Positions 44,418-53,436 of a DNA stretch of 64,000 nucleotides are shown here, piece by piece. This DNA comes from Roseitranquillus sp963776845. GTDB taxonomy: Bacteria; Pseudomonadota; Alphaproteobacteria; Rhodobacterales; Rhodobacteraceae. The notes under the pieces were generated by a model, which searched no databases, was not told the DNA's origin, and saw only the letters and a list, made by a program, of their open reading frames with translations. Positions within the stretch are counted from its first letter, which is position 1; each line of letters starts with the position of its first letter. The stretch is from assembly GCA_963776845.1 (NCBI GenBank), contig CAVZOJ010000003.1, positions 620,001-684,000 of the forward strand, written 5' to 3'. The translations under genes were made by a program, and so were the position numbers.

Positions 44418-44932
44418 CGGGGGTCCGGTCTGGTTGTCCGGAGTGGCGTGTGCCCTGGCCGGGAGGGGTGGTCTGCGGTGCTCTTGCGGCAGAATCAGTC
44501 GGTCCGCGAGCACCATCAGAACCACGATCATGGTTTCGGTGAACTTAAGGAACGTCTGAAGAGCCTTCGGCTTGCATGATCTGGTAGGGTGGGCTGACCC
44601 GACGAGGAGCCCATCATATGCCGAAGCAGCGCGCCTTTCCCAGCTTGACGCATGCGATTAAGAAGAAGCGGACGCGGCGGGAGCGGTTTCTGTAGGAGAT
44701 GGGAAGCGGTGGTGCCTTGGGGGCGGCTGCTCGGGCTGATCGAGCCGCACTATCCGAAGGCTGGGTCGAAGGGCGGGCGGCCGCCGATGCCGCTGGAGAC
44801 GATTCTGCGGGTCTGCTTTCTCCGGAACTGGTACGCGCTGAGCGACCCGATGGCCGAAGAGACGCTCTACGACAGCGAGGCGATGCGCCGGTTCGCCGGG
44901 ATCGAGCTCGGCGACGACCGCATTCGGGACGA

Positions 44933-44974
44933 TCCAGAGGGACCGTCGCGCCAGTGGCGCGGCGAAAGCCCGCA
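44933..44974 (+). repeat. CCAGTGG palindromic insert E5
   Basis: A 42-bp insert in the IS5 transposase gene, flanked by GGACGA and GGACGC. Its centre (44947-44961) is a palindrome with arms CGCGCC around AGT. It adds exactly 14 codons and keeps the frame, so the host protein could have tolerated it. Confidence 0.72.
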
Positions 44975-45255
44975 GGACGCGATCCTGAACTTCCGCCACC
45001 TTCTGGAACGGCACGGCCTGACTGAGGCGGTCTTCGCGGAGGTGAACGCGCATCTGGTCGACAAGGGCATCACGCTGCGCTCGGGCACGCTGGTCGACGC
45101 CACTATCATCGACCCGCCCTCCTCGACGAAGAACAAGGCCAGGGCGCGCGTCCCGGAGATGTCGTCGACGAAGAAGGGCAAGGATTGGTCCTTCGGCGTG
45201 AAGGCGCATGTCGGCGAGCATCCGTTCCGGGTGATCAAGCGACAGTTCGGCCACG

Positions 45256-45423
45256 TTAAGATGTGGGTGAAGATCGACGGCGACACCAAGTCGGTGCTGC
45301 CCGACGGCAGTCCGACGATGGTCAACTCCAACGGGTTCATAAAGATCCACGGGCTGCACGGCACCAAGGCCGGCCAGTGGGACCACGCGGAAAAATTCGA
45401 CAGCAAGGGCCACGCCGTCTTAA
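45256..45423 (+). other. 160-bp foreign segment flanked by TTAA
   Basis: Inside the IS5 gene, between GHVK and RYRGLAKNR, lies a 160-bp stretch that does not belong to the transposase. It is bracketed by TTAA at 45256-45259 and 45420-45423. It is open in one frame (KIDGDTKSVLPDGSPTMVNS, GFIKIHGLHGTKAGQWDH), which I cannot assign to a family. No terminal inverted repeat is evident. Confidence 0.55.
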
Positions 45424-45955
45424 AACCCGCTACCGCGGGCTCGCCAAGAACCGCGCCCAGCTCTTCACCCTCTTCGCGCTCGGGAACCTGTTTCTGGTCA
45501 GACGAAGGCTGCTGGCATGAGGACGAGTCCGCGCAAAAATGCCAAATCGCCAAACCGCCGGAATGGCGGCCATGAGATCACGAAGTCGCCATCCGCCTCG
45601 GCGCAGCCGAACGGGTTCATCAGACCTTCCCTAGTTACTGGCATGCATCCCGTTGACATACTGCAGCCCCTGCTGCCCGCGCGGGGACAAACTAGGCAGG
45701 GATCGCGTTGCGGTGGAATCGGTTGCATGTCTCTGACTGAGAACGGCGGTGAGAAAGTTGGCCACGGTAGCGGCGGGATGAGCCCGCGGCGGGCGGCGTA
45801 AAAGTCGGCCACGTTTGCCCTCTCTGGCGGCAGGGAGGGTGGGGGCATTTTTACCGTGGAGCTGTATCGTAAGGTTCGCCGCGCCTACTTCAGGCAAGGC
45901 ATGAGCAAGCGCGCCATCGCGCGTCACTTCTGCATCTCGCGCGACAGCGTCGACA

Positions 45956-46003
45956 GTTCGGAGGATCAGGGATTGATCCAGTGGATCAATCCCCCGACGG
46001 ACG
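45956..46003 (+). repeat. CCAGTGG palindromic insert E1, copy B
   Basis: Identical to E1 at 25258-25305; it was copied with the IS, so it is not an independent insertion. Confidence 0.75.
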
Positions 46004-46862
46004 ATCTTGTACTCCGTGCCGCCGGGCTACCGGCGGACCGCGCCGGTGAAGCGGCCGAAGCTGGACGGGTTCACCGAGATCATCGACGCTTGGCTGCTTG
46101 AGGACGCCGACCGCCCTCGCAAGCAGCGGCACACCGCCAAGCGGGTCCTCGACCGCTTGCGAGACGAGCACGGGTTCACCGGCGGCTACACCATCGTGAA
46201 GGCATACCTGCGCGAGCACCAGCGGCGCAGCCGCGAGATGTTCGTGCCGCTGCATCACGCTCCCGGCCACGCGCAGGCGGACTTTGGCGAGGCGCTGGTG
46301 GTGATCGGCGGGGTCGAGCAGAAGGCGCACTTCTTTGTCTTCGACCTGCCGCACAGCGATGCCTGCTACGTTCGCGCCTACCCGGCGGCGACGGCCGAGG
46401 CGTGGGCCGATGGCCACGTCCACGCCTTCGCGTTCTTCGGGCGGGTGCCGCTATCGGTGCTCTACGATAACGACCGCTGCCTGGTGGCGCGCATCCTGCC
46501 GGACGGGACGCGCAAGCGGGCAACGCTCTTCAGCGGGATGCTATCGCACTACGTGATCGAAGATCGCTACGGTCGCCCTGGGAAGGGGAATGACAAGGGT
46601 GCCGTCGAGGGGATCGTCGGCTGGTCGCGGCGCAACTTCATGGTGCCGCTGCCCCGCTTCGCGACCTGGGACGAGTTCAACATCTGGCTGGAGGAGCAAT
46701 GCCGCAAGCGGCAATCGGAGATCCTGCGCGGCCACCAGGAGACGATCGGCGAGCGGCTCCAGCGTGATCTCGCAGCGATGATGCCGCTGCCGCCGGCGCC
46801 ATTCGAGGCCTGCGACCAGGCGACGGGCCGGGTCAGCTCGCAGGCGCTGGTGCGGTACAGGA

Positions 46863-46911
46863 GTTCGAGCGTGAAAAAATCGATCCAGTGGATCGATTTT
46901 AGCGAAGAACG
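46863..46911 (+). repeat. CCAGTGG palindromic insert E2, copy B
   Basis: Identical to E2 at 26165-26213; it was copied with the IS. Confidence 0.75.
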
Positions 46912-47001
46912 ACTACTCGGTGCCGGTCAGCTACGGCCACCGCGAGGTCTGGATCAGGGGCTACGTCGACGAAGTCGTCATCGGCTGCGGCGGAGACGGT
47001 G

Positions 47002-47795
47002 AGGCGATGCTGCCGGGCGATGTGGTCACGCTCACCACCGACCAGCTCGCCAGCCTCCGCGAACCCTGCCGTCGACAGCTTCCCGATCTGGCCGACGCCG
47101 TGGAGGCTCTGGAGGAATCCCTGAAGGCCCACGAGGACGGCGGGACCTTCCGGATGCCCACTCTCAAGGGGCTGGGTGGTCAGCCCGCTCAGGAAGTCCT
47201 GGAGGGACTGGCGAGGGACAGGGACGATCCCCGGGTCTCCGAAGCTGCCGCCGCCTTGCTCTACCTCGCCGGCCGGGAAGTCCTGACCCACCGGTCACAC
47301 CGCGAGAAGGTCACCTCAGAGCTCGACTACCGAGACGCACTGCCCGCCGACATCGCCCCGATCGTCATCCTCTACGCCTCGGGTCGGGTCCGCCACACCT
47401 ACCGCCTCTGGGAGCAGCACAGGGGAGACCTGGTGCGGCTCGAGGAAGCCACGAAGGACTACGGCGACCTCCGGGTCAAGGTCTGGGCCAGAGGCGGTGG
47501 GAAGGGCTCCTGGGCCCGCCACGGCGACGTCCTGCTTCAGGGGATCGCCGCGGCCATCAACACCAAGCCGGAGGAGCGATGGCTCATCATCCACCACAAG
47601 GACAGCCTTGGCGGTAAGCTGCGCCAGCGGGTCGAGGACCTCGTGACGGCGCCCAGGGAGAGCCTGTGCTATGTCCAATGGGGATCGCATCACGGCATCA
47701 ACGACTACGCCGACATCAGCAACGTCATCCTGGCCGGCACCCTCTTCCTGCGCGAGCAGACCTACGAGGCACTTGCGAGGCTGGCTGCGGACATG
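47002..47795 (+). pseudogene. Unassigned protein fragment, possibly helicase-like
   Basis: About 264 codons, open in frame with the istA tail, lack their own start and run to the ISL3 border. The sequence includes ADIAPIVILYASGRVRHTYR, PEERWLIIHHKDSLGGKLRQ, LCYVQWGSHHGINDYADISN and VILAGTLFLREQTYEALARL. The last part resembles the C-terminal half of SF2-type helicase proteins of phages and plasmids, but the match is from memory and weak. The N-terminal 110 residues are helical and acidic. Base composition is slightly less GC-rich than the neighbours. Both ends are joins. Confidence 0.45.
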
Positions 47796-49263
47796 CTCGC
47801 GCATCGAGCGCCAGATCGGCGTGCCCGCGCTGCGGTCAGACCTCCGGTCGCCAGCACAGCAGATATCAGAGGCGGCTGGCCGACCTTCCCGCTCATGGTC
47901 GCGAAGTCAGGATCGTTCTGTCAGTCCGGCGGCTCCGTTGCCGCACACCGCATTGCCGTACACGAGTGTTCGCGGAGCGGTTCCGCCGTCGGTTACGCGC
48001 CCGCATGGCCGGCGGACCTCGCGGTTGCAGGGGCTGGTGCGCCACCTCGGCCTGGCGTTGGGCGGACGCCCGGCGCAAGCCCTCGCGTGCCGTCTGTTGC
48101 TGCCGGTGAGCAAAGACACGTTCCTGCGCGGCGCCCGGGCCTTGTCCAGTGATACCGCCGCCGAAGCGCCGCGTGTGATCGGCATCGACGACTGGGCGTG
48201 GCGACGGGGCCAGCGCTACGGCACGTTGATCTGCGACCTCGAGCGACGCCGTGTCATCGATCTCCTGCCGGATCGCGAGCCCGCGACCGTCGAAGCGTGG
48301 CTGAGCCGGCATCCTCAGATCGAAATCGTCGCCCGCGATCGGAGCGGCGGATACGGCGGCGCCGTGGCGCGGGCGCTGCCAAACGCGGTGCAGGTCGCCG
48401 ACAGGTGGCACCTGCTGGAGAACTCCGGAGCGGCCTTCCTGGCCGCCGTTCGGCACGCGATGCCCGATATCCGCAAGGCGGTCGGGGCGCAGAAGCTCGA
48501 TCCGAAGATCCTGACTGCCGCCGAGCGCCTGCAGTACGAGGGTTTCCTGCGCCGGCAGCACACCAACAGGATGGTCCGCCAGATGGCCGGAGATGGCGTG
48601 CCCCTCAAGCGGATCGTCCGCCTGACGGGGCTGAGCCGCAAGCTCGTGCGCCAGATCGTCCGCGGCGAGCGCGAGGACGTGTTCCGCGTCCGCCAGAGCA
48701 GTCTCGAGCCCTGGCTGCCGCGCCTTGAGCGGGAATGGTCCGCCGGGTGCAGGAACGGCGCTGAGCTGTGGCGCCGTCTGCGCGCGGCCGGGTTCGGAGG
48801 CAGCATGCGGGTCGTCACCGAGTGGGCAACGCGCCGCCGCCGGGCCGAGGCGGCGCATCCGGCGACAGGAGGCAAGTGTCCACCGGCGCGAAGGATCGCC
48901 AGGATGATGACGACGGCGCGGCATCACCTGTCCAAGGCCGACGCCATCACGGTTGCCGGGAGCGAGGCCTCGGTACCCGCTCTCGTCACGTCACGCGACC
49001 TGACAGAGCGCTTTGCGGAGATGGTCCGCCACGGGCGTGCCGAGCAGCTGCCGGATTGGTTGACGGAGGCGGAGACCAGCGTGCTGTCGTCCTTTGCCAG
49101 AGGACTTCGCGCCGACGTCGAGGCCGTCGCTGCCGCGCTCCGCGAGCCCTGGTCCAACGGACAGACGGAAGGCCAGATCAACCGCCTGAAGACCCTCAAG
49201 CGGCAGATGTACGGTCGCGCCAACCTCGACCTCCTTCGCGCCCGGCTCGTCGTCGCCGCGTAG
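47796..49263 (+). pseudogene. ISL3 transposase, frameshifted
   Basis: The zinc-ribbon N-terminus (SACPRCGQTSGRQHSRYQRR, RIVLSVRRLRCRTPHCRTRV) is in one frame. A base is lost near 47985, and the frame then reads THGRRTSRLQGLVR-like sequence, VIGIDDWAWRRGQRYGTLIC, IVARDRSGGYGGAVARALPN and VQVADRWHLLEN. The DDE-type core and the C-terminal WSNGQTEGQINRLKTLKRQM are conserved. Stop at 49263. Apart from the shift and the missing first residues the gene is nearly complete. Confidence 0.8.
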
Positions 49264-49270
49264 GAGGCTG
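47796..49270 (+). mobile_element. ISL3-family element, 5' truncated
   Basis: An ISL3-type transposase gene with its right flank (ACCGAAATTGAGTCACACCC just after the stop) is present. The left end seems to be missing where the helicase-like fragment stops. On the right it cuts an IS1634-type gene. Confidence 0.7.
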
Positions 49271-49283
49271 CACCGAAATTGAG

Positions 49284-49562
49284 TCACACCCCCGGTTCAG
49301 TGCTGATTGACAGGGCGAAGACGTCACCGTAGCTGCGCGCGCCTTCCCAGGCGATCTCGGTCTTCGCCGGCTCGTCCCGCCCGGCAACTCGGTTGAGGCC
49401 CCGGATCAGGGCGTCGAGCTGGCCCTCCTTCATTCCGTCGACGCGCCCGAGGTTGGCGACGACGCGCAGCCTGGGCTTTCCGGCATCGTTGCGGAAGGAC
49501 TCGACGATCTGCAGATAGCGACGCCCGCCGCTCTCGGTGACGCGTGTAAACATGGAATGCAA
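49284..49562 (-). pseudogene. IS1634-type transposase, N-terminal fragment
   Basis: The start (MFTRVTESGGRRYLQIVESF, LRVVANLGRVDGMKEGQLDA) is typical of IS1634/IS1549-group transposases. It breaks off after SYGDVFALS at about 49310, where ISL3-adjacent sequence supplies a random ending. Only about 85 residues remain. Confidence 0.75.
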
Positions 49563-50107
49563 GATGCCTCAGATGCACCCGCATCTCAATGCATGCTAGG
49601 GCAACGACGTGTAACTACACGAGTTGGGCCGAAATCCGCCCCGCACGGCTACCAAGCCCTTGAATTCCCGAACACGGCGCACACCGAACAGACGAAATCC
49701 GGCCGGCAAACGCCGAACTTCGGATGCCAGCCTTCATTCTCTCGGGGCTGGATGTCCATCCAAGAGTTCGCAGCTGGAAAGCTCATGAGGTATCGGCGCG
49801 GCCGATCTTGATGCCGCCGCGTCGCGCGGCGCGCCTGCTCTTCCTCGTCACCGTCCGGCCTGGTGGCGTTCGGTGTGCTCGACGAAGCAGTCGAATGGAC
49901 ATTGTGGCCTTTGCCAAGGCAGCGTCTCACCAGGCCCGATTTCATTGGTCTTGCGGGTGATCTACTACGCGGCATTTCGCAATAAAACTCGACAAGAGGG
50001 ATCCCTTTGCCTCGGGCAGCGTTGGCATGAGCCGTGCTGAAAAAGCCCGTGGTCGTCCTGTGCCGTATGTGTTCAATACAAGGCGGGACAAAAGGACGGG
50101 TGCACCG
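49563..50107. other. Gene-free border of the accessory region
   Basis: These 545 bp hold no convincing gene in six frames. They mark the right border between IS debris and the transglutaminase operon. The last 30 bp contain AAAAGGACGGG as ribosome binding site for the next gene. No copy of the tRNA-Ser 3' end is present. Confidence 0.5.
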
Positions 50108-53100
50108 ATGTCGATCCTCGCCGCGATCCACCACCTGACGCACTACCGCTACGATCGGCCGGTAACGCTCGGACCGCAGATCATCCGCCTGCGCCCCGCA
50201 CCGCACAGCCGGACACGTGTGGTGAGCCACAGCCTCAAGGTCGCACCGTCCGGCCACTTCGCAAACCACCAGCAGGACCCCTACGGCAACTGGCTGAGCC
50301 GCTTCGTCTTTCCCGAGCCGGTCACGGAACTCCGCATCGAGGTCGATCTCGTCGCGGACATGACGGTCTACAACCCGTTCGACTTCTTCGTCGAGGAACG
50401 GGCGGAGACATGGCCGTTCGAATATCCTGCGGAACTCGAGCAGGATCTGTCGATCTACAGGCGGGCCGAGCCTGCGGGGCCACTCCTCTCCGCCTGGCTT
50501 GCCGGCATCGACCGGACTGCGCGCCGAACCGTCGACATGCTGGTGGAGCTGAATGCGCGTCTGTCGCACGAGATCGCATACGTCATCCGCATGGAGGCCG
50601 GCGTGCAGACGCCCGAGGAGACGCTCGGCCACGCGCAGGGATCCTGCCGCGATACGTCGTGGCTTTTGTGCGAGGCGCTGCGGCACCTCGGTTTCGCCGC
50701 GCGCTTCTGCTCGGGATATCTGATCCAGCTCAAGCCCGACCTCGTTGCGCTCGATGGTCCGGCGGGCACGGACCACGACTTCACGGACCTGCACGCCTGG
50801 TGCGAGGTCTATCTGCCCGGCGCAGGCTGGATCGGCCTCGACCCGACAAGCGGCCTGCTGACGGGCGAGAGCCATATTCCGCTGGCCGCGACACCGCATT
50901 ACAGCAACGCGGCGCCGATCAGCGGCATGGCGAGCTTCGCCGAGATCGACTTCGCCTTCGACATGAGCATCGACCGGGTGGCGGAGCACCCCCGCATCTC
51001 CAAGCCGTTCGACGAGGATGCGTGGCGGGCGCTCGATGCGCTGGGAGAGAAGGTTGACGAGGCGCTGAGCGATGGTGACGTGCGGCTGACGATGGGCGGC
51101 GAGCCGACATTCGTCTCGATCGACGACTTCGAGAGCGAGGAGTGGAATGCGGCAGCCGTGGGTCCGCAAAAGCGCGAGATCGCCGACAGATTGATCCGCC
51201 GCCTTCGAGACCGTTTCGCACCCGGCGGGTTCCTGCACTTCGGCCAGGGAAAATGGTACCCGGGCGAGACGCTGCCGCGCTGGACCTTCAGCCTCTACTG
51301 GCGGCGTGACGGTGTGCCGATCTGGCAGGACGAGAGCCTGATTGCTTCGGAGGCGGCCAAGGGCAAGCCTACGCCGGCGGAGGCGGAGAAGCTTATGCTC
51401 GGGATCGCGGACGAGCTCGGCCTCGACAGCGAATATGTCGTGCCTGCCTATGAGGATCCCGGCGAGTGGCTGCTGAAGGAGGCGCAGCTGCCCGAGAACG
51501 TCACGCCAGAGAACAGCGAACTGGACGATCCGGAGGCGCGGCACCGCATCGCCGCGGTCTTCGATCGGGGCCTGACGACACCGACGGGCTACGTCCTGCC
51601 GGTGCAGCGCTGGCAGGCCAAGGACCAGACCGGCCGGCGCTGGCGGAGCGAGAAATGGGGTCTGCGGCGCAAGCACGTCTTTCTGGTGCCCGGCGACAGC
51701 CCCGTGGGCTATCGTCTTCCCCTCGGCGCTCTGCCTTACGTCCCGCCATCGCAGTATCCCTACATCAACAATCCCGATCCGACCGAACCGCTGGGCGCAC
51801 TTCCCGAGACCCCGGGGCAGGAGGGGCGGGCGCAGATGATGGCCCACTTCACCGAGGCGGGAGCGTCGCAGGAGCGGGTGGAGCAGCACCTTGGCGACAT
51901 CGGCGGTGCCGTTCGCACGGCGATGTCGGTCGAGCCGAAGGACGGACGCCTCACGGTCTTCATGCCTCCGGTGGAGAAGATCGACGACTATCTCGACCTT
52001 GTCGCCGCGGCGGAGGCGGCGGCCAGGGCGCAGGGCGTTCAGGTGCACATCGAGGGCTACGCGCCGCCGCCCGATCCGCGCCTCAGCGTGATCCGCGTGG
52101 CTCCCGACCCCGGCGTCATCGAGGTGAACGTGCATCCCGCCGCCTCGTGGAAGGAGCTGAAGGAGATCACCGAGGGCGTCTACGAGGAGGCGCGGCAGTC
52201 ACGCCTCGGTGCCGACAAGTTCATGATCGACGGCAAGCACACCGGCACCGGCGGCGGCAACCATGTCGTCGTCGGCGGCCGGACGACGCTCGAACTCGCC
52301 GTTCCTGCGGCGGCCGGACTTGCTGAAGTCGCTGATCCTCTACTGGCAGCGCCATCCGTCGCTCAGCTACCTCTTCTCCGGCCTCTTCATCGGACCGACA
52401 AGCCAGGCCCCCCGGATCGACGAGGCCCGCCACGACGGGCTCTACGAGATGGAGATTGCGCTCAGCCAGATCCCGGCGCCGGGCGAGGGGGAGCAGCCGT
52501 TCCCGTGGCTCGTCGACCGCCTGCTGCGCAACCTGCTGGTCGACGTCACCGGCAACACCCACCGTGCCGAGATCTGCATCGACAAGCTCTATTCTCCCGA
52601 CGGACCGACCGGGCGCCTTGGCTTGATCGAGTTTCGCGGCTTCGAGATGCCGCCCGACCCGCGCATGAGTTCTTGCGCAACAGCTGCTGATCCGGGCGAT
52701 CATCGCGCGCCTCTGGGCCGAGCCGCTGCGCGGGCCGCTGACGCGGTGGGGCACGGCGCTGCACGACCGTTTCATGCTGCCGCACTTCGTCTGGGAGGAC
52801 TTCATGGAGGTCCTGCGCGACCTCACCGACCACGGATTTGCGATGCGTCCCGACTGGTTCGAGGCACAGGCCGAGTTCCGCTTCCCGTTCTGTGGCGAGA
52901 CCGAGGCCGAGGGCGTGACGCTGGAGATCCGGCAGGCGCTGGAACCTTGGCACGTCCTGGGCGAAACCGGCGCGATCGGCGGCACGGTGCGCTACACCGA
53001 CAGCTCGACGGAGCGTCTGCAGGCAAAGCTCACCACCGCGGATCCGGCGCGCTACGCCGTCACCTGCAACCGCCGCCGCGTCCCGCTGCAGCCGACGGGC

Positions 53101-53430
53101 ACGAACGGCGTGCAGGTGGGGGGCGTCCGGTACAAGGCGTGGCAGCCGGCGAGCGCGCTGCACCCCGTGCTGCCGCCAGACGCGCCGCTGACCTTCGACA
53201 TCTTCGACACCTGGACGGGGCGCGCCCTTGGCGGCTGCGTCTACCACGTCACGCATCCGGGCGGGCGCAACTACGAGACCCTGCCGGTGAACTCCAACGA
53301 GGCCGAAGCGCGACGCCTCGCCCGGTTCGAGCCGCATGGGCATACGCCAGGCAGCTTCGTCAGCGTTCCGGAGCGGCCTCATCCGGAATTCCCCATGACC
53401 CTCGATCTGCGCCGGGCCTCGGGTGTCTGA
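50108..53430 (+). pseudogene. Transglutaminase/DUF2126 protein, two frameshifts
   Basis: The full gene encodes about 1106 residues. The N-terminal transglutaminase-like half starts SILAAIHHLTHYRYDRPVTL and has the catalytic Cys in QGSCRDTSWLLCEALRHLGF and the His in DLHAWCEVYLPGAGWIGLDP. The DUF2126 half carries LRLTMGGEPTFVSIDDFES-type sequence and the GTGGGNHVVVGG motif. Two extra bases break it: AA 52293-52294 and TT 52670-52671. Removing one base at each joins SPFLRRPDLLKSLILYWQRH and LLIRAIIARLW to the final part MLPHFVWEDFMEVLRDLTDH. It is the first gene of a conserved but poorly understood operon, 6 bp before the ATP-grasp gene. Confidence 0.88.
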
Positions 53431-53436
53431 CGCCCG

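Larger units (their letters stand above)
44618..45520 (+). pseudogene. IS5-family transposase (MPKQRAF type), multiply broken
   Basis: From ATG 44618 the gene reads PKQRAFPSLTHAIKKKRTRR, then an in-frame TAG and one extra G (GGG 44701-44703). It continues EAVVPWGRLLGLIEPHYPKA and FAGIELGDDRI. There palindromic insert E5 adds 14 codons in frame (RQWRGE) before AILNFRHLLERHGLTEAVF and LVDATIIDPPSSTKNKARAR. A large internal part is missing: VKAHV joins GEHPFRVIKRQFGHVK. A 160-bp foreign segment then interrupts before RYRGLAKNRAQLFTLFALGN. The reading ends at 45520. It was once a DDE transposase of about 300 residues. Confidence 0.82.
45740..47001 (+). mobile_element. IS21-family element, copy B (right part missing)
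   Basis: An almost exact repeat of copy A (same strand, 20698 bp further on), with one terminal repeat unit instead of two. It ends at the same base as copy A, at GGAGACGGTGAG. Beyond it lies an unrelated reading frame. Together the two copies form long direct repeats around 20 kb of accessory DNA and could recombine. Confidence 0.85.
45856..47001 (+). pseudogene. istA: IS21 transposase IstA, copy B
   Basis: Same structure as copy A: N-terminal part, insert E1, DDE core, insert E2, then the shifted C-terminal segment. The last segment (VPVSYGHREVWIRGYVDEVV) continues in frame across 47001 into an unrelated protein. Few bases differ from copy A (for example near 46560-46570), so duplication is recent. 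Confidence 0.85.

Noticed and set aside
47002..48152. A single large fusion protein of istA tail, helicase-like fragment and ISL3 start
   Set aside because: The open frame is continuous only by chance joins; each part is cut at an IS border and none has a suitable start.
24990..50107. CRISPR array among the many short repeats of the accessory region
   Set aside because: The repeats are palindromic inserts kilobases apart or IS terminal units; there is no regular repeat-spacer pattern and no cas gene.
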